In this document: piece after piece, positions 54,701-62,458 of the stretch | How the letters are laid out: every line of letters starts with the position of its first letter | Position numbering within the stretch: position 1 is the stretch's first letter | Assembly (NCBI RefSeq): GCF_009733815.1 | Contig: NZ_WNXY01000008.1 | Coordinates: 62,001 to 126,000 of the forward strand | Source of the DNA: Pseudactinotalea suaedae | Lineage (GTDB): Bacteria; Actinomycetota; Actinomycetes; Actinomycetales; Beutenbergiaceae | Length of the DNA stretch: 64,000 bases | Reading direction: 5' to 3' | Notes under the pieces: model-generated | The model's database searches: none | Seen by the model: only the letters and a program-made list of their open reading frames with translations | Told to the model about the DNA's origin: nothing | Position numbers and translations under genes: made by a program

Positions 54701-57700
54701 GCACGCGTCGCGGTGCTCGACGGCGGACCGTGCTTGGTGGATCGATGCGCCGGGCACCTGCATCGACAGCCGCTGACGGACAACTTCTACCGGCGCATGT
54801 ATGCAGCGCCCGACGTGCGACGGGTCGTGGCGCGCGAGCACACGAGCCTGCTTCCGGATGACGTGCGGCTGGAGTACGAGACCCAGTTCAAGGCATCCGA
54901 CCCGGCACCCGATGCCCCCAACGTGCTGGTAGCCACACCGACGCTGGAGATGGGCGTCGACATCGGCGACCTGTCCGCCGTCATGCTCTCGTCGCTGCCG
55001 AAGTCGGTGGCGTCCTACCTGCAGCGGGTGGGACGCGCGGGGCGACTCACCGGCAACTCGCTGACCCTGGCGTTCGTCACCGGTCGAGCAGAGCAGCTGC
55101 CGCGGTTCACCTCCCCGCTGCAGACGATCAACGGTGAGGTGAGGCCGCCGGCCACCTACCTGGCTGCCGAGGAGATCCTCCAGCGGCAGTACATCGCCTC
55201 GATCGCCGACGCCCTCGCGCGCCGCTCCGACGCACCTCACCCGGCCACCAGTCCCGAAGCGATCGGCTCCGTCGAGCCGGGCAGCTATCTTCGGGCGCTC
55301 GTCGACGAGGCGGAGGAGGATTCCGGCGTCCACCTCGATGCGTTCCTCGACGCGTTCGCCGACCTGCCCGAAGCGGCCGTCACGTTGCTGCGGGGGTGGG
55401 CAACCCGGCCCGACGGCGTCACACCGATGACGAGCGGACTCGCCGCTCGCTGCCTGGCCGCGAGCGCCGCCTGGCGAACGCGGGTGGAGGAGCTCGACTT
55501 CCGCCGTCAGGAGATCGAGAAGGCGATCCCCGAGTTGCAGCAGCTGGCTGAGAGCCCTGCGGCCTCCTCGGAGGACAAGGACAACCTGCGGACCGCGAGG
55601 GCCGCCTATGGCCTCGGAGGGAAGCAGCTCAGCGAACTGCGGGGGGAGTACTGGGTCTCCACGCTGGAGGAGTTCGGGCTGCTGCCGAACTACACGCTGC
55701 TGGATGACTCCGTGACCCTCGAGGTCTCGCTCTCGTGGATCGACCCGGAGACGCAGGAGTACCGCGACGAGCCGATCGTGGTCGAGCGCGGCTCAGCCCA
55801 GGCGCTGCGGGACTTCGCTCCCGGGGCCACGTTCTATGCACGCGGGTACGCGATCGAGATCGACGCGGTCGAGCTCGGCCCGGACTCCGTGCGCACCTGG
55901 ATCTGCTGCCCCGCATGCGGCTACGTGCAGGAGGAAGAGCCGGCGCCGTCGACCTGTCCGCGTTGTCGCGCCACCGGGATTGCGGACGTGGCGCAGCGGC
56001 TGCCCGTCGTGGAGATGAAACGGGTCTCCTCGGCGATGCGCCGCGAGGAGGCGGTCATCGATGGGGAGCGCGATGAGCGGCTGCGCGAGCAGTACCAGGT
56101 AGCGACGCTCGCCGACATCGACCCCGAGCGGGTGGTGCGGCGCTGGTTCGTGGACTCGTATGGTTTCGGCGCCACCTACGTCCGAGACATGACAGTGCGC
56201 TGGGCCAACCTCGGCAAGGGCAGCGCTCGGGGGGCATCGAGAACGCTGGCGAACGAGGAGAGCACCGCACCCTTGTTCCGGCTGTGCTCAGCTTGCGGAA
56301 AGCTCGACACCACGACCGGAGCAAACCGAGCGAGCGAGCACCGACCCTGGTGTCGACTTCGGCGCGCCACCGAGGAAGAGGCCACGAGCATCGCGCTCAC
56401 CAGGTCGCTGCGGACCGAGGGTTTGGTGCTGCGGCTGCCGTCGTCGGTGACGCTGGGGGATCGGTTCGCCATCCCGAGCTTGTCCGCGGCTGTGCTGCTG
56501 GCGCTACGGGAACGGCACGGTGGGTCACCGGACCACCTCGCCATCGCGCCGATCGTGGACCCCTCCCCGCGCGATGAGGAGAATCCGGACGCGCTGCTGC
56601 TCCACGACATCGTGCCCGGGGGTACCGGATATCTGGCCGAGCTGGCCGACCCGGAGGCGGTGTGGGCGATGCTCCGCCGGGCGTGGTACGTGCTGCGGGA
56701 GTGCCCCTGCCGGTTCGAAGGACGGCTGGCCTGCGAGCGATGCCTGCTCCCGTTCGCACACGGCGCCGCCGTGGAACGGACCTCGCGGGCGGTTGCTGAG
56801 CGGGCCCTGCGAGCACTGCTGTTCTCGGGCTCGGCACCCACGGGTGTTGACGAACTACTCGAGGTGGCCGAGGACATGCGGTGGTTAGTGACCGCCGAGG
56901 AGCCCACGGCACCGGATCGGGAGTCCCAGCTCGAGCAGCTGTTCCGGATGGTGCTGCGACAGCGGTTGGAGACCCTTGGCGCAACGATCACCGAGCAGCC
57001 AGGCACCGAGGGCACCGCCTGGCAGATCGTGCTCGGCGGCGGAAGACGATGGCGGCTGGAGCCGCAGCAGTTCGTCGCCGGCTCCAAGCCCGACTTCGTG
57101 CTCACCAGCAACCACCCGGAGATTCCACCAACCGCGATCTTCACCGATGGTTGGCGCTACCACGCCTCTCCGATCATGAACCGGATCGCCGACGACGCTG
57201 CCAAGCGTGAAAACCTCCGGATCGCCGGCTATCAGGTGCTCGCCTTCACATGGGAGGACCTCGACGCCGCTCGCACGCCGTCGACGGGCTCGGTCACGGT
57301 TCCGTGGCTAGCTCCCGGGGCGACCCAGGTCGTCCTCGCACAGGCTAAGGATGGGCTCTCGCCGGCCACGCTCGACCTGGTGACACGACCTCCGTTCGAG
57401 CTGCTGATCGACTGGATCGGCAACCCGGCGCCGGATCGACGCACGGCCCTGGCTCGGTGGCTGCCGCTGCTGGTGCTCCCCAAGGCCAGAGGCCAAGGCC
57501 TCGACGGTGAGGTTCCTCTCGCCGAAGCTGGGGTGCGGGCGCTCGACGGCGACCCGGTGCCGACTGGTGCGACGGTCGGCGGCGTGTGGCGGTACGACAC
57601 GCTCGCCGTCGCCGTCCGCGTCACCGACCGAACGAGCTTCGCATGCGAGATCGCGACCGTGCTCGACGACCGGACCGACGCCGTCGGACAGGATCACAAG

Positions 57701-58111
57701 GATGCCTGGAGAGAGTGGCTGAGGCTGGCGAATCTGCTGTCGTTCAGCGAGGGCGGGATGCGGATCACCGCAGCGTCGATCACGAAGGCGGGCCCCGCCG
57801 TCGAGCCCGAGGATCACACTGCCGCTGACGAGCAGGACATCTCACCTGCCTGGGCGCCCCTGATCCACGAGGCGATGCCGGAGGAGCGGGAGTTGCTCTA
57901 CTCGCTGGCGGATCTCTCCTTCGTTGCCCCGGCGCCGGTGCTCGGCGAGGAGGCTGGAGATGGCATCCCAATCACGTTGTCGTGGCCCGCTGTCAAGGTG
58001 GCGGTCGACATGGGTGAACTTGCAGAGGCAGACCGCGAGTCGCTCCGGACACAGGGTTGGCGGCTCGTGCCTGCTGACGTCGCAGAGCTGAGAAAGGCAC
58101 TGGAGGACTGA
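51725..58111 (+). CDS. giant DUF1998 DEAD/DEAH helicase with nuclease-like tail (DrmA/DruE-like)
   Basis: A 2128-residue protein. Walker A is TGTGSGK110T, motif II D234-EFH, motif III TSATLG, motif VI Q1100-RVGRAGR. Zinc-binding cysteines include C1395-x2-C1398 and the DUF1998 block (H1627-D, then C1660-x-C1662 and C1670-x2-C1673). The tail has KPD1790-F and FTD1808-GWRYH, resembling a PD-(D/E)xK or Vsr-like nuclease. DruE and DrmA/DrmB are the closest known types. The ATG at 51725 is preferred; its stop overlaps the next start. Confidence 0.85.
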   Translation: MSELIPVTQAASQRSSLLEYLGTTFSLNDVGTRLALTEFLDNPTSGMFRGPYVRLRLPFARAAEGWREHFEWYEGFRPYGHQAATFARLSSLTNPRPLPTLVTTGTGSGKTESFLMPILDHVSRAKRQGIDGMKAIILYPMNALANDQAGRLTTLLTQHADLDGITAALYTGQGGPERSKVTVDGLITSREIIRDTPPDILLTNYKMLDQLLLREKDAKLWRESATSLTYLVIDEFHTYDGAQGTDVSMLLRRLGIALKSYWSDDDPTITPADRARPLGRITPVATSATLGSSEDATGTAALLEFATTVTGETFGPDAVITESRIAIEDWVGEAPRWARAHRWLPLDLPDAASDLAALAGQRLDAEALTRAALAALFRVAPADVDLTREVGAVAPAASADWALPDLSTLDEQDLLELAKAHPVIADLGDLTGDALDLTELATALTPRRADAEYDPITVVSTILTALSHLRARVGRDAVSVDVHLWVRELTRVDRIAGSSPQFRWSDDGVVITSHGEEDSPGFPAIYCRHCGRSGWGVALAPTGTDLDTSDADIRGRHLRRDERFRPLIHAPGEAETVGDGAPTDAEHRNFIWFHVPERRLVLRRDDAAHQEGDLLPVLTHRGDDAGKRSTDDVCPSCEEPDAIRFLGSAIATLLSVALTGLFGTPNLDAAEKKALVFTDSVQDAAHRAGFVQARSHALTLRGVMHQAMDGGAVDLTQLVENMIRSADDPHQRYLLLPPDLADRSAFRRFWEAKRLRDVPNAVIRRVRKRLMLDVQLEFGLRSAVGRTLEATGSVVADVDVDDAVLLAAAREALETPGATDLLDGLGPDDTQLVRWVRGVLHRMRTRGAVQHEWFDTFRAEDGRRWSIWGGRPRHDGMPAFPRGASAPGYPRLGGSATDSDLEPATSPRGWYSGWTSKTMGVDRTGGAHLTRALLTALAKRTVVGTRQSGSGATTFHLSPDNVTVLRADVAALERGDLALACDTCGEKVHAAVARVAVLDGGPCLVDRCAGHLHRQPLTDNFYRRMYAAPDVRRVVAREHTSLLPDDVRLEYETQFKASDPAPDAPNVLVATPTLEMGVDIGDLSAVMLSSLPKSVASYLQRVGRAGRLTGNSLTLAFVTGRAEQLPRFTSPLQTINGEVRPPATYLAAEEILQRQYIASIADALARRSDAPHPATSPEAIGSVEPGSYLRALVDEAEEDSGVHLDAFLDAFADLPEAAVTLLRGWATRPDGVTPMTSGLAARCLAASAAWRTRVEELDFRRQEIEKAIPELQQLAESPAASSEDKDNLRTARAAYGLGGKQLSELRGEYWVSTLEEFGLLPNYTLLDDSVTLEVSLSWIDPETQEYRDEPIVVERGSAQALRDFAPGATFYARGYAIEIDAVELGPDSVRTWICCPACGYVQEEEPAPSTCPRCRATGIADVAQRLPVVEMKRVSSAMRREEAVIDGERDERLREQYQVATLADIDPERVVRRWFVDSYGFGATYVRDMTVRWANLGKGSARGASRTLANEESTAPLFRLCSACGKLDTTTGANRASEHRPWCRLRRATEEEATSIALTRSLRTEGLVLRLPSSVTLGDRFAIPSLSAAVLLALRERHGGSPDHLAIAPIVDPSPRDEENPDALLLHDIVPGGTGYLAELADPEAVWAMLRRAWYVLRECPCRFEGRLACERCLLPFAHGAAVERTSRAVAERALRALLFSGSAPTGVDELLEVAEDMRWLVTAEEPTAPDRESQLEQLFRMVLRQRLETLGATITEQPGTEGTAWQIVLGGGRRWRLEPQQFVAGSKPDFVLTSNHPEIPPTAIFTDGWRYHASPIMNRIADDAAKRENLRIAGYQVLAFTWEDLDAARTPSTGSVTVPWLAPGATQVVLAQAKDGLSPATLDLVTRPPFELLIDWIGNPAPDRRTALARWLPLLVLPKARGQGLDGEVPLAEAGVRALDGDPVPTGATVGGVWRYDTLAVAVRVTDRTSFACEIATVLDDRTDAVGQDHKDAWREWLRLANLLSFSEGGMRITAASITKAGPAVEPEDHTAADEQDISPAWAPLIHEAMPEERELLYSLADLSFVAPAPVLGEEAGDGIPITLSWPAVKVAVDMGELAEADRESLRTQGWRLVPADVAELRKALED

Positions 58112-60387
58112 TGCCCCACGTCATCATGCAGGCCGGGAAGCAGAAGCTCGACGGCAGCGTCAAGAAGTCCGTCTTCGAGTTCTTGGAGAAGCTCGGCGAG
58201 GACGACGCGCTGCCCGGCCTGCACATCGAGCCCATCACCGGGACCCTCGATGCGCGAGTGCGGACGGGGCGGGTCAACGACTTCTGGCGCGCGGTGCTGT
58301 TCAAGCTGCAGGGAGAGGCCGATCCGGAGCCGCACTATCTATATGTGGGCACGTTTCCGCACGACGAAGCGATCACCTATGCGAAGAAGGTGCGGCTGCG
58401 GGTCAACCCCGTCAACGGCATCGCCGAGCTGATCCAGGAGACGGAGCCGACTCTCCATAAGACGCCAGAGTGGACGCAGTCCGCGCCGAAGGCACCTGAG
58501 CCGGTGATCTCGTACCCGATGCTCGAGACCCAGGGGATCTCAGAGCAGGATCTGCTCGCCCTGGGTATCGAGGCGGCCTTCGCGGCTGCGGCCGTGGCCG
58601 TGACGAACGAAGAGGCCCTGCTGGCACTGGCCGAGGAGGCGCCGGCCCAGTGGCAGGGTGTCGCGGTCCTCGACCTGGCATTCGGCAAGAAGCTCGACCA
58701 GGTGAAGATGACCATCGGGCTGATTCCCGATCCTGAGGACGAGGAGTCGGCGGTTGAGGGGCCTGCGGTTGAGCCGCCGGCGCCCAAGACTGAGGACGAC
58801 GAGCTCTTGGCGGCCATGCGTCGCAAGGGTGCACAGCTGCAGTTCCGGTTCATCGAGGACGACGAGGAGCTGCGCGCGGCGGTCGAGGGCGACTTCGCCG
58901 CGTGGCGGGTTTTCCTGCACCCCGAGCAGCGGGCCTATGCGACGAGGAAGCGGAACGGCGCGTTCCGGCTCTCTGGCGGGGCGGGGACTGGAAAGACGGT
59001 CGTGCTACTGCACCGGGCGCGGCACCTGGTCCGTTCGGATCCCGCTACGCGGGTTGTGCTGACGACGTTCAACCGAACGCTGGCGGACTCGCTGTCTGAT
59101 CAGTTGGCGGTGCTGGATCCGAAGGTGCCCACGGTCTCGCTCGGTGGCTCGGGTGTGACAGTGGCGTCTGTGGACGCACTGGTGCGAAAGGTGCTAACGG
59201 CGCCGGATGCCGGCCTGGCATCGACCGAAGGCGCGATGGGCGCCGTCGAACGCGTGCTCGGGCCACGGACGATCGAGGTGGTGTCGCAAACAGCCCAAGG
59301 CGCCTGGCAGGCCGCCATCGACAGAGTGACCGAGCTCCCGCCGCACCTGCGCAGCGTGACGTTCTTCGAGGCGGAGTACGCGACGGTGGTGCTGCCGAAC
59401 CTCGTGCGTACAGAGGCGGACTACCTAACCGTGCGGCGACCCGGCCGTGGCGTGCCGCTGGCGCGGGCAGCACGGAAGGCGGTATGGGAGGTCATCGCCG
59501 CATACCGGGCGGCGGCTGCTATCGCGGGCACCACCGACTGGGACGAGAAGGCCATGATCGCGGCTATGTCGCTGGACGATCGGGTGCGGCGAGGGCTCGA
59601 GCGGCCTGCCGACAGCATGCTGGTGGATGAGGCGCAGGATCTGACGCCGTCTCGGTTGCGGTTCCTGCGGGCGTTGGTAGATCAGGGACCGAACGACCTG
59701 TTCCTGGCCGAGGACGCTCACCAGCGGATCTACGGGCAGAAGGTGGTGCTGGCGCGGTACGGCATCAACATCCGTGGGCGTTCGCGGCGACTGACGCTCA
59801 ACTACCGGACGACGGCGCAGAACCTGAGCTTCGCCGTCGACGTGCTCTCGGGTGCGGAGTACTCGGATCTGAGCGACGAATCGGCGAGCGTCGAGGGCTA
59901 CCGGTCGTCGCGCTCCGGACCGCAGCCGCAGCTGCGACGCTACGACTCGTTGGCGGCGGAGTACGCCGGAGCGGCGACGACCGTACAGGCCTGGATCGAC
60001 GACGGCGCCGCACCTCACACGATCGGCGTGCTGACGCGAACACGCCACACGGCCGAATCCGTGGAGCGGGAGCTCCGGGACGCGGGAGTCCCCGTGCGCT
60101 TCGTGGAACGGGACACGTCGAGCTCATCGAACGGCTCGGTGCAGGTCATGACGATGCACCGCGCGAAGGGCATGGAGTTCTCGAAGGTCGTGCTCTTCGA
60201 GATGAGCGCTGGTGCCGTCCCGTCCGCGTTCGCGCTCGGGAACGTACCTGAGGGCGAGATCGCGGATGCCATGCTTCGCGAGCGTTCGCTCGTCTACGTT
60301 GCCGCGACTCGGGCACGTGACGAGCTCGTCGTGGTGTGGAGCGGCGAACGAAGCCAGCTTCTTCCTGCAGACCGTGTTGGAGCCTGA
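58111..60387 (+). CDS. UvrD-family helicase with RelE/ParE-like N-terminus
   Basis: A 758-residue protein. Residues 1-105 look like a RelE/ParE fold (DFWRAVLFKL, then YLYVGTFPHDEAI). A linker region with acidic stretch leads to an SF1 helicase: GGAGTGK295T, D506-EAQDL, MTMHRAKGMEF and VAATRARDEL. The ATG overlaps the giant helicase stop. The RelE-like part could bind the ribosome or RNA, or act only as a scaffold; its catalytic state cannot be judged from sequence alone. Confidence 0.83.
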   Translation: MPHVIMQAGKQKLDGSVKKSVFEFLEKLGEDDALPGLHIEPITGTLDARVRTGRVNDFWRAVLFKLQGEADPEPHYLYVGTFPHDEAITYAKKVRLRVNPVNGIAELIQETEPTLHKTPEWTQSAPKAPEPVISYPMLETQGISEQDLLALGIEAAFAAAAVAVTNEEALLALAEEAPAQWQGVAVLDLAFGKKLDQVKMTIGLIPDPEDEESAVEGPAVEPPAPKTEDDELLAAMRRKGAQLQFRFIEDDEELRAAVEGDFAAWRVFLHPEQRAYATRKRNGAFRLSGGAGTGKTVVLLHRARHLVRSDPATRVVLTTFNRTLADSLSDQLAVLDPKVPTVSLGGSGVTVASVDALVRKVLTAPDAGLASTEGAMGAVERVLGPRTIEVVSQTAQGAWQAAIDRVTELPPHLRSVTFFEAEYATVVLPNLVRTEADYLTVRRPGRGVPLARAARKAVWEVIAAYRAAAAIAGTTDWDEKAMIAAMSLDDRVRRGLERPADSMLVDEAQDLTPSRLRFLRALVDQGPNDLFLAEDAHQRIYGQKVVLARYGINIRGRSRRLTLNYRTTAQNLSFAVDVLSGAEYSDLSDESASVEGYRSSRSGPQPQLRRYDSLAAEYAGAATTVQAWIDDGAAPHTIGVLTRTRHTAESVERELRDAGVPVRFVERDTSSSSNGSVQVMTMHRAKGMEFSKVVLFEMSAGAVPSAFALGNVPEGEIADAMLRERSLVYVAATRARDELVVVWSGERSQLLPADRVGA

Positions 60388-60389
60388 TA

Positions 60390-61124
60390 ATGACGGAGTT
60401 GGCAGAGCAGCCTGAGACGCTGGCGCGTCGCTTCCTTGATGCTGTGTCGCGAATCGAAGCCGCAATCAAGCGTCGTCATCCCGACGCATCACGGAGTGGC
60501 GGATTAGGCACTCTCGTGCGTTCCCTCGATCGTCGGGACAAGGTAATCCGCACCTATCATCGGGAACTCACCGACTTTGCCGAATTGCGCAACGCGATCG
60601 TCCACAACCCGTACGACGGTGGCATCCCCATTGCAGTTCCGTTGGTCACGACAGTGACGCGGATCGAGACGATAGCCCTGCAGATCGAGAACCCTGTCAC
60701 TGTTGAGACGGCACTGCGCGGCTTCCCACCGCTCCGAACCGTGAGTCGGGCGTCACGGATCCACACGCTCATGCGGGACATGCTCGAGTACGACTACTCA
60801 CAACTCGTCGTCTACGACCCTGACCAACCCGCAACCCTTCTGACGACCAACACGATCGCCCGCTGGGTCGCGTCCGTCATTGACGACGAGGGTGAGGGCG
60901 TTCTGCTGGCAGCGACGGTAGGCGAGCTGCTTCAGCTTGCAGAAGAGGAGGTGGTATCTGCCGTGAAGCCGCGAACACCCATCGCCGACGTCATCGCCAA
61001 GTTTGCGTCCGAATTCGTGCCCCGGGCCGTGCTGGTCACGCGGACCGGGACCAGGACCTCGGACCCAGTCGGCATCTTTGTCACAGCTGACCTACCTCGA
61101 CTCAACCGCCTTCTCGACACTTAG
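60390..61124 (+). CDS. HEPN-like protein with CBS-like repeats
   Basis: A 244-residue protein. The N-terminal helical part has R67-NAIV-H72, the Rx4-6H motif of HEPN RNases. The C-terminal part looks like a CBS pair (SRIHTLMRDMLEYDYSQLVV and VIAKFASEFVPRAVLV), which in other proteins binds adenine nucleotides. It starts 2 bp after the UvrD stop and is the last gene of the operon. An RNase effector gated by a nucleotide is the natural guess, but this is inferred. Confidence 0.65.
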   Translation: MTELAEQPETLARRFLDAVSRIEAAIKRRHPDASRSGGLGTLVRSLDRRDKVIRTYHRELTDFAELRNAIVHNPYDGGIPIAVPLVTTVTRIETIALQIENPVTVETALRGFPPLRTVSRASRIHTLMRDMLEYDYSQLVVYDPDQPATLLTTNTIARWVASVIDDEGEGVLLAATVGELLQLAEEEVVSAVKPRTPIADVIAKFASEFVPRAVLVTRTGTRTSDPVGIFVTADLPRLNRLLDT

Positions 61125-61183
61125 CGGTCGCCCGGCGGGTGGTCGTCGACAGTCCGACGATCGCCTCATCCAACTGCTCTCAC

Positions 61184-61870
61184 TCAGGCGCGGCTGAGCT
61201 CGAAGATCTCGAGCTCGACCTGTGCAGGAGTGCGCGGCGACGGCGCGCCGGTGCCCCAGTGCGTGAGGAGCTCGATGTACGCCTCGTAGTCCGTCGTGTT
61301 GTAAGGGCTGAGGTCGGGGCGGCCGTCCGTGTTGTTGCGGATCCAGTCGCGGACGCGCTTGTCAAGGATCGGCGCGACGCCCTCACCATCGAGCGAGTTC
61401 GCGGCCGACGCGAAGTAAAGCCACTTGGTGAAGAACGCGCCGCGAAGGTAGGGGATGCGGCCCTGGTTGTTCAGCAGGAAGAAGGCCTGCACCGGACCGT
61501 CGCGCCTGAGTTTGATGACGGCAGCTTCCAGGCGATCCGCAACCGTGGGATCGACAGGAGCGGTCACCTGTGCCTTGCTCCGCCGTCCGGTGAGGATGGA
61601 CCGCGTCCTCGACGCGCCGTAGCCGCCAGGTCCTCCCCAGATCATCACGGGAATGAACGCCGACAACACCTCGCCCGCCGCAAGTCGGTCGTGGACCACA
61701 CGTCGTACAGCTTCCCGTTCGAGCTGCCGCGGCAACTCCCGCACGGTCGCATCGACTGCCGGCAGGTCCTCGAGCACGGCCCGCCACCGGGCGAGGTCGA
61801 ACGAGAACGCCCGCTGGGGTTCAGGAGCATTCGCAAGTCGTGTGGCGAGGGGAGCGGGGGTAGTGGTCAT
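61184..61870 (-). CDS. OGG-fold DNA glycosylase-like protein
   Basis: A 228-residue protein. WGGPGGYGASRTRSIL and GRIPYLRGAFFTKWLYF (helix-hairpin-helix) match the 8-oxoguanine DNA glycosylase OGG-fold family. GGAGG precedes the ATG at 61870. It lies on the opposite strand to the helicase operon. Base excision against modified phage DNA is a possible role in this setting; housekeeping repair is the alternative. Confidence 0.7.
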   Translation of the reverse strand: MTTTPAPLATRLANAPEPQRAFSFDLARWRAVLEDLPAVDATVRELPRQLEREAVRRVVHDRLAAGEVLSAFIPVMIWGGPGGYGASRTRSILTGRRSKAQVTAPVDPTVADRLEAAVIKLRRDGPVQAFFLLNNQGRIPYLRGAFFTKWLYFASAANSLDGEGVAPILDKRVRDWIRNNTDGRPDLSPYNTTDYEAYIELLTHWGTGAPSPRTPAQVELEIFELSRA

Positions 61871-62081
61871 GCGTCCTCCAGTGGTTGAGATCAGCGTGCA
61901 AGTGCGGGGCGAGGTGGATGAGGATCGGGTCGTCCGGGTCGAGCTGGGCATCGCGACGGTTCTAGCGCTCGATGCGGTCGAGGATCGAGGGGGAAATGCC
62001 CAGCGTGCGAGCCACAGCGGCCCTCCCGAGACCGGGGGCCGTGAGGCATCGGGCTGCTCCCGACCGTTCAACTTCATTCAT
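61866..62081 (-). pseudogene. HTH gene interrupted by a stop
   Basis: From the ATG at 62081 a short HTH protein reads GLGRAAVARTLGISPSILDR, then a TAG at 61962-61964. Beyond it the same frame continues as plausible protein (DPDDPILIHLAPHLHADLNHW) up to the glycosylase start. It is either a 39-residue protein or a regulator gene broken by a nonsense mutation. Confidence 0.45.
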
Positions 62082-62169
62082 GCTCCGCCCACCCCCCTGC
62101 GGCTCGGCGGAACCCAGCAGATGGCAAGTCTCCACGGGTGAGATGGCGCCCTCCCGGATCACAGTCCAC

Positions 62170-62393
62170 TCATGGCTGCTCGTAGTGCCGCCGGATGGCC
62201 GTGGACATGAGCCGTCGTCGTTCGATCACGAACTCGCAAGAGGAGCCGGCGTCCACCTCAGCCAGCCTCGCGGCACGGCGCTCTCGCGGACGTTTCGCAG
62301 CAGCTCTGCTTCTGTGGCGATCTCGCCAAGGCTAGGCAGATCGGTTGGTCGCCCATTCGTGGAGCAGAGCAAAAGCCGACGTACGTCTTCCAC
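62170..62393 (-). pseudogene. possible frameshifted small gene
   Basis: A GTG at 62393 opens a frame with protein-like content (LPSLGEIATEAELLRNVRES) that stops at 62226. The -1/+1 neighbour frame continues it to a stop at 62170. Short and unrecognised; weak evidence. Confidence 0.25.
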
Positions 62394-62458
62394 CGGGGGC
62401 GGGTGCAGCGATCGTTCAAGGCTGCCCCATCGCTGGCAGCAAATGCCAGGATGTGCTC

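Noticed and set aside
43627-60387. Complete class 1 DISARM
   Set aside because: SNF2 helicase and methylase fit, but no separate DrmB or PLD-type DrmC was found.
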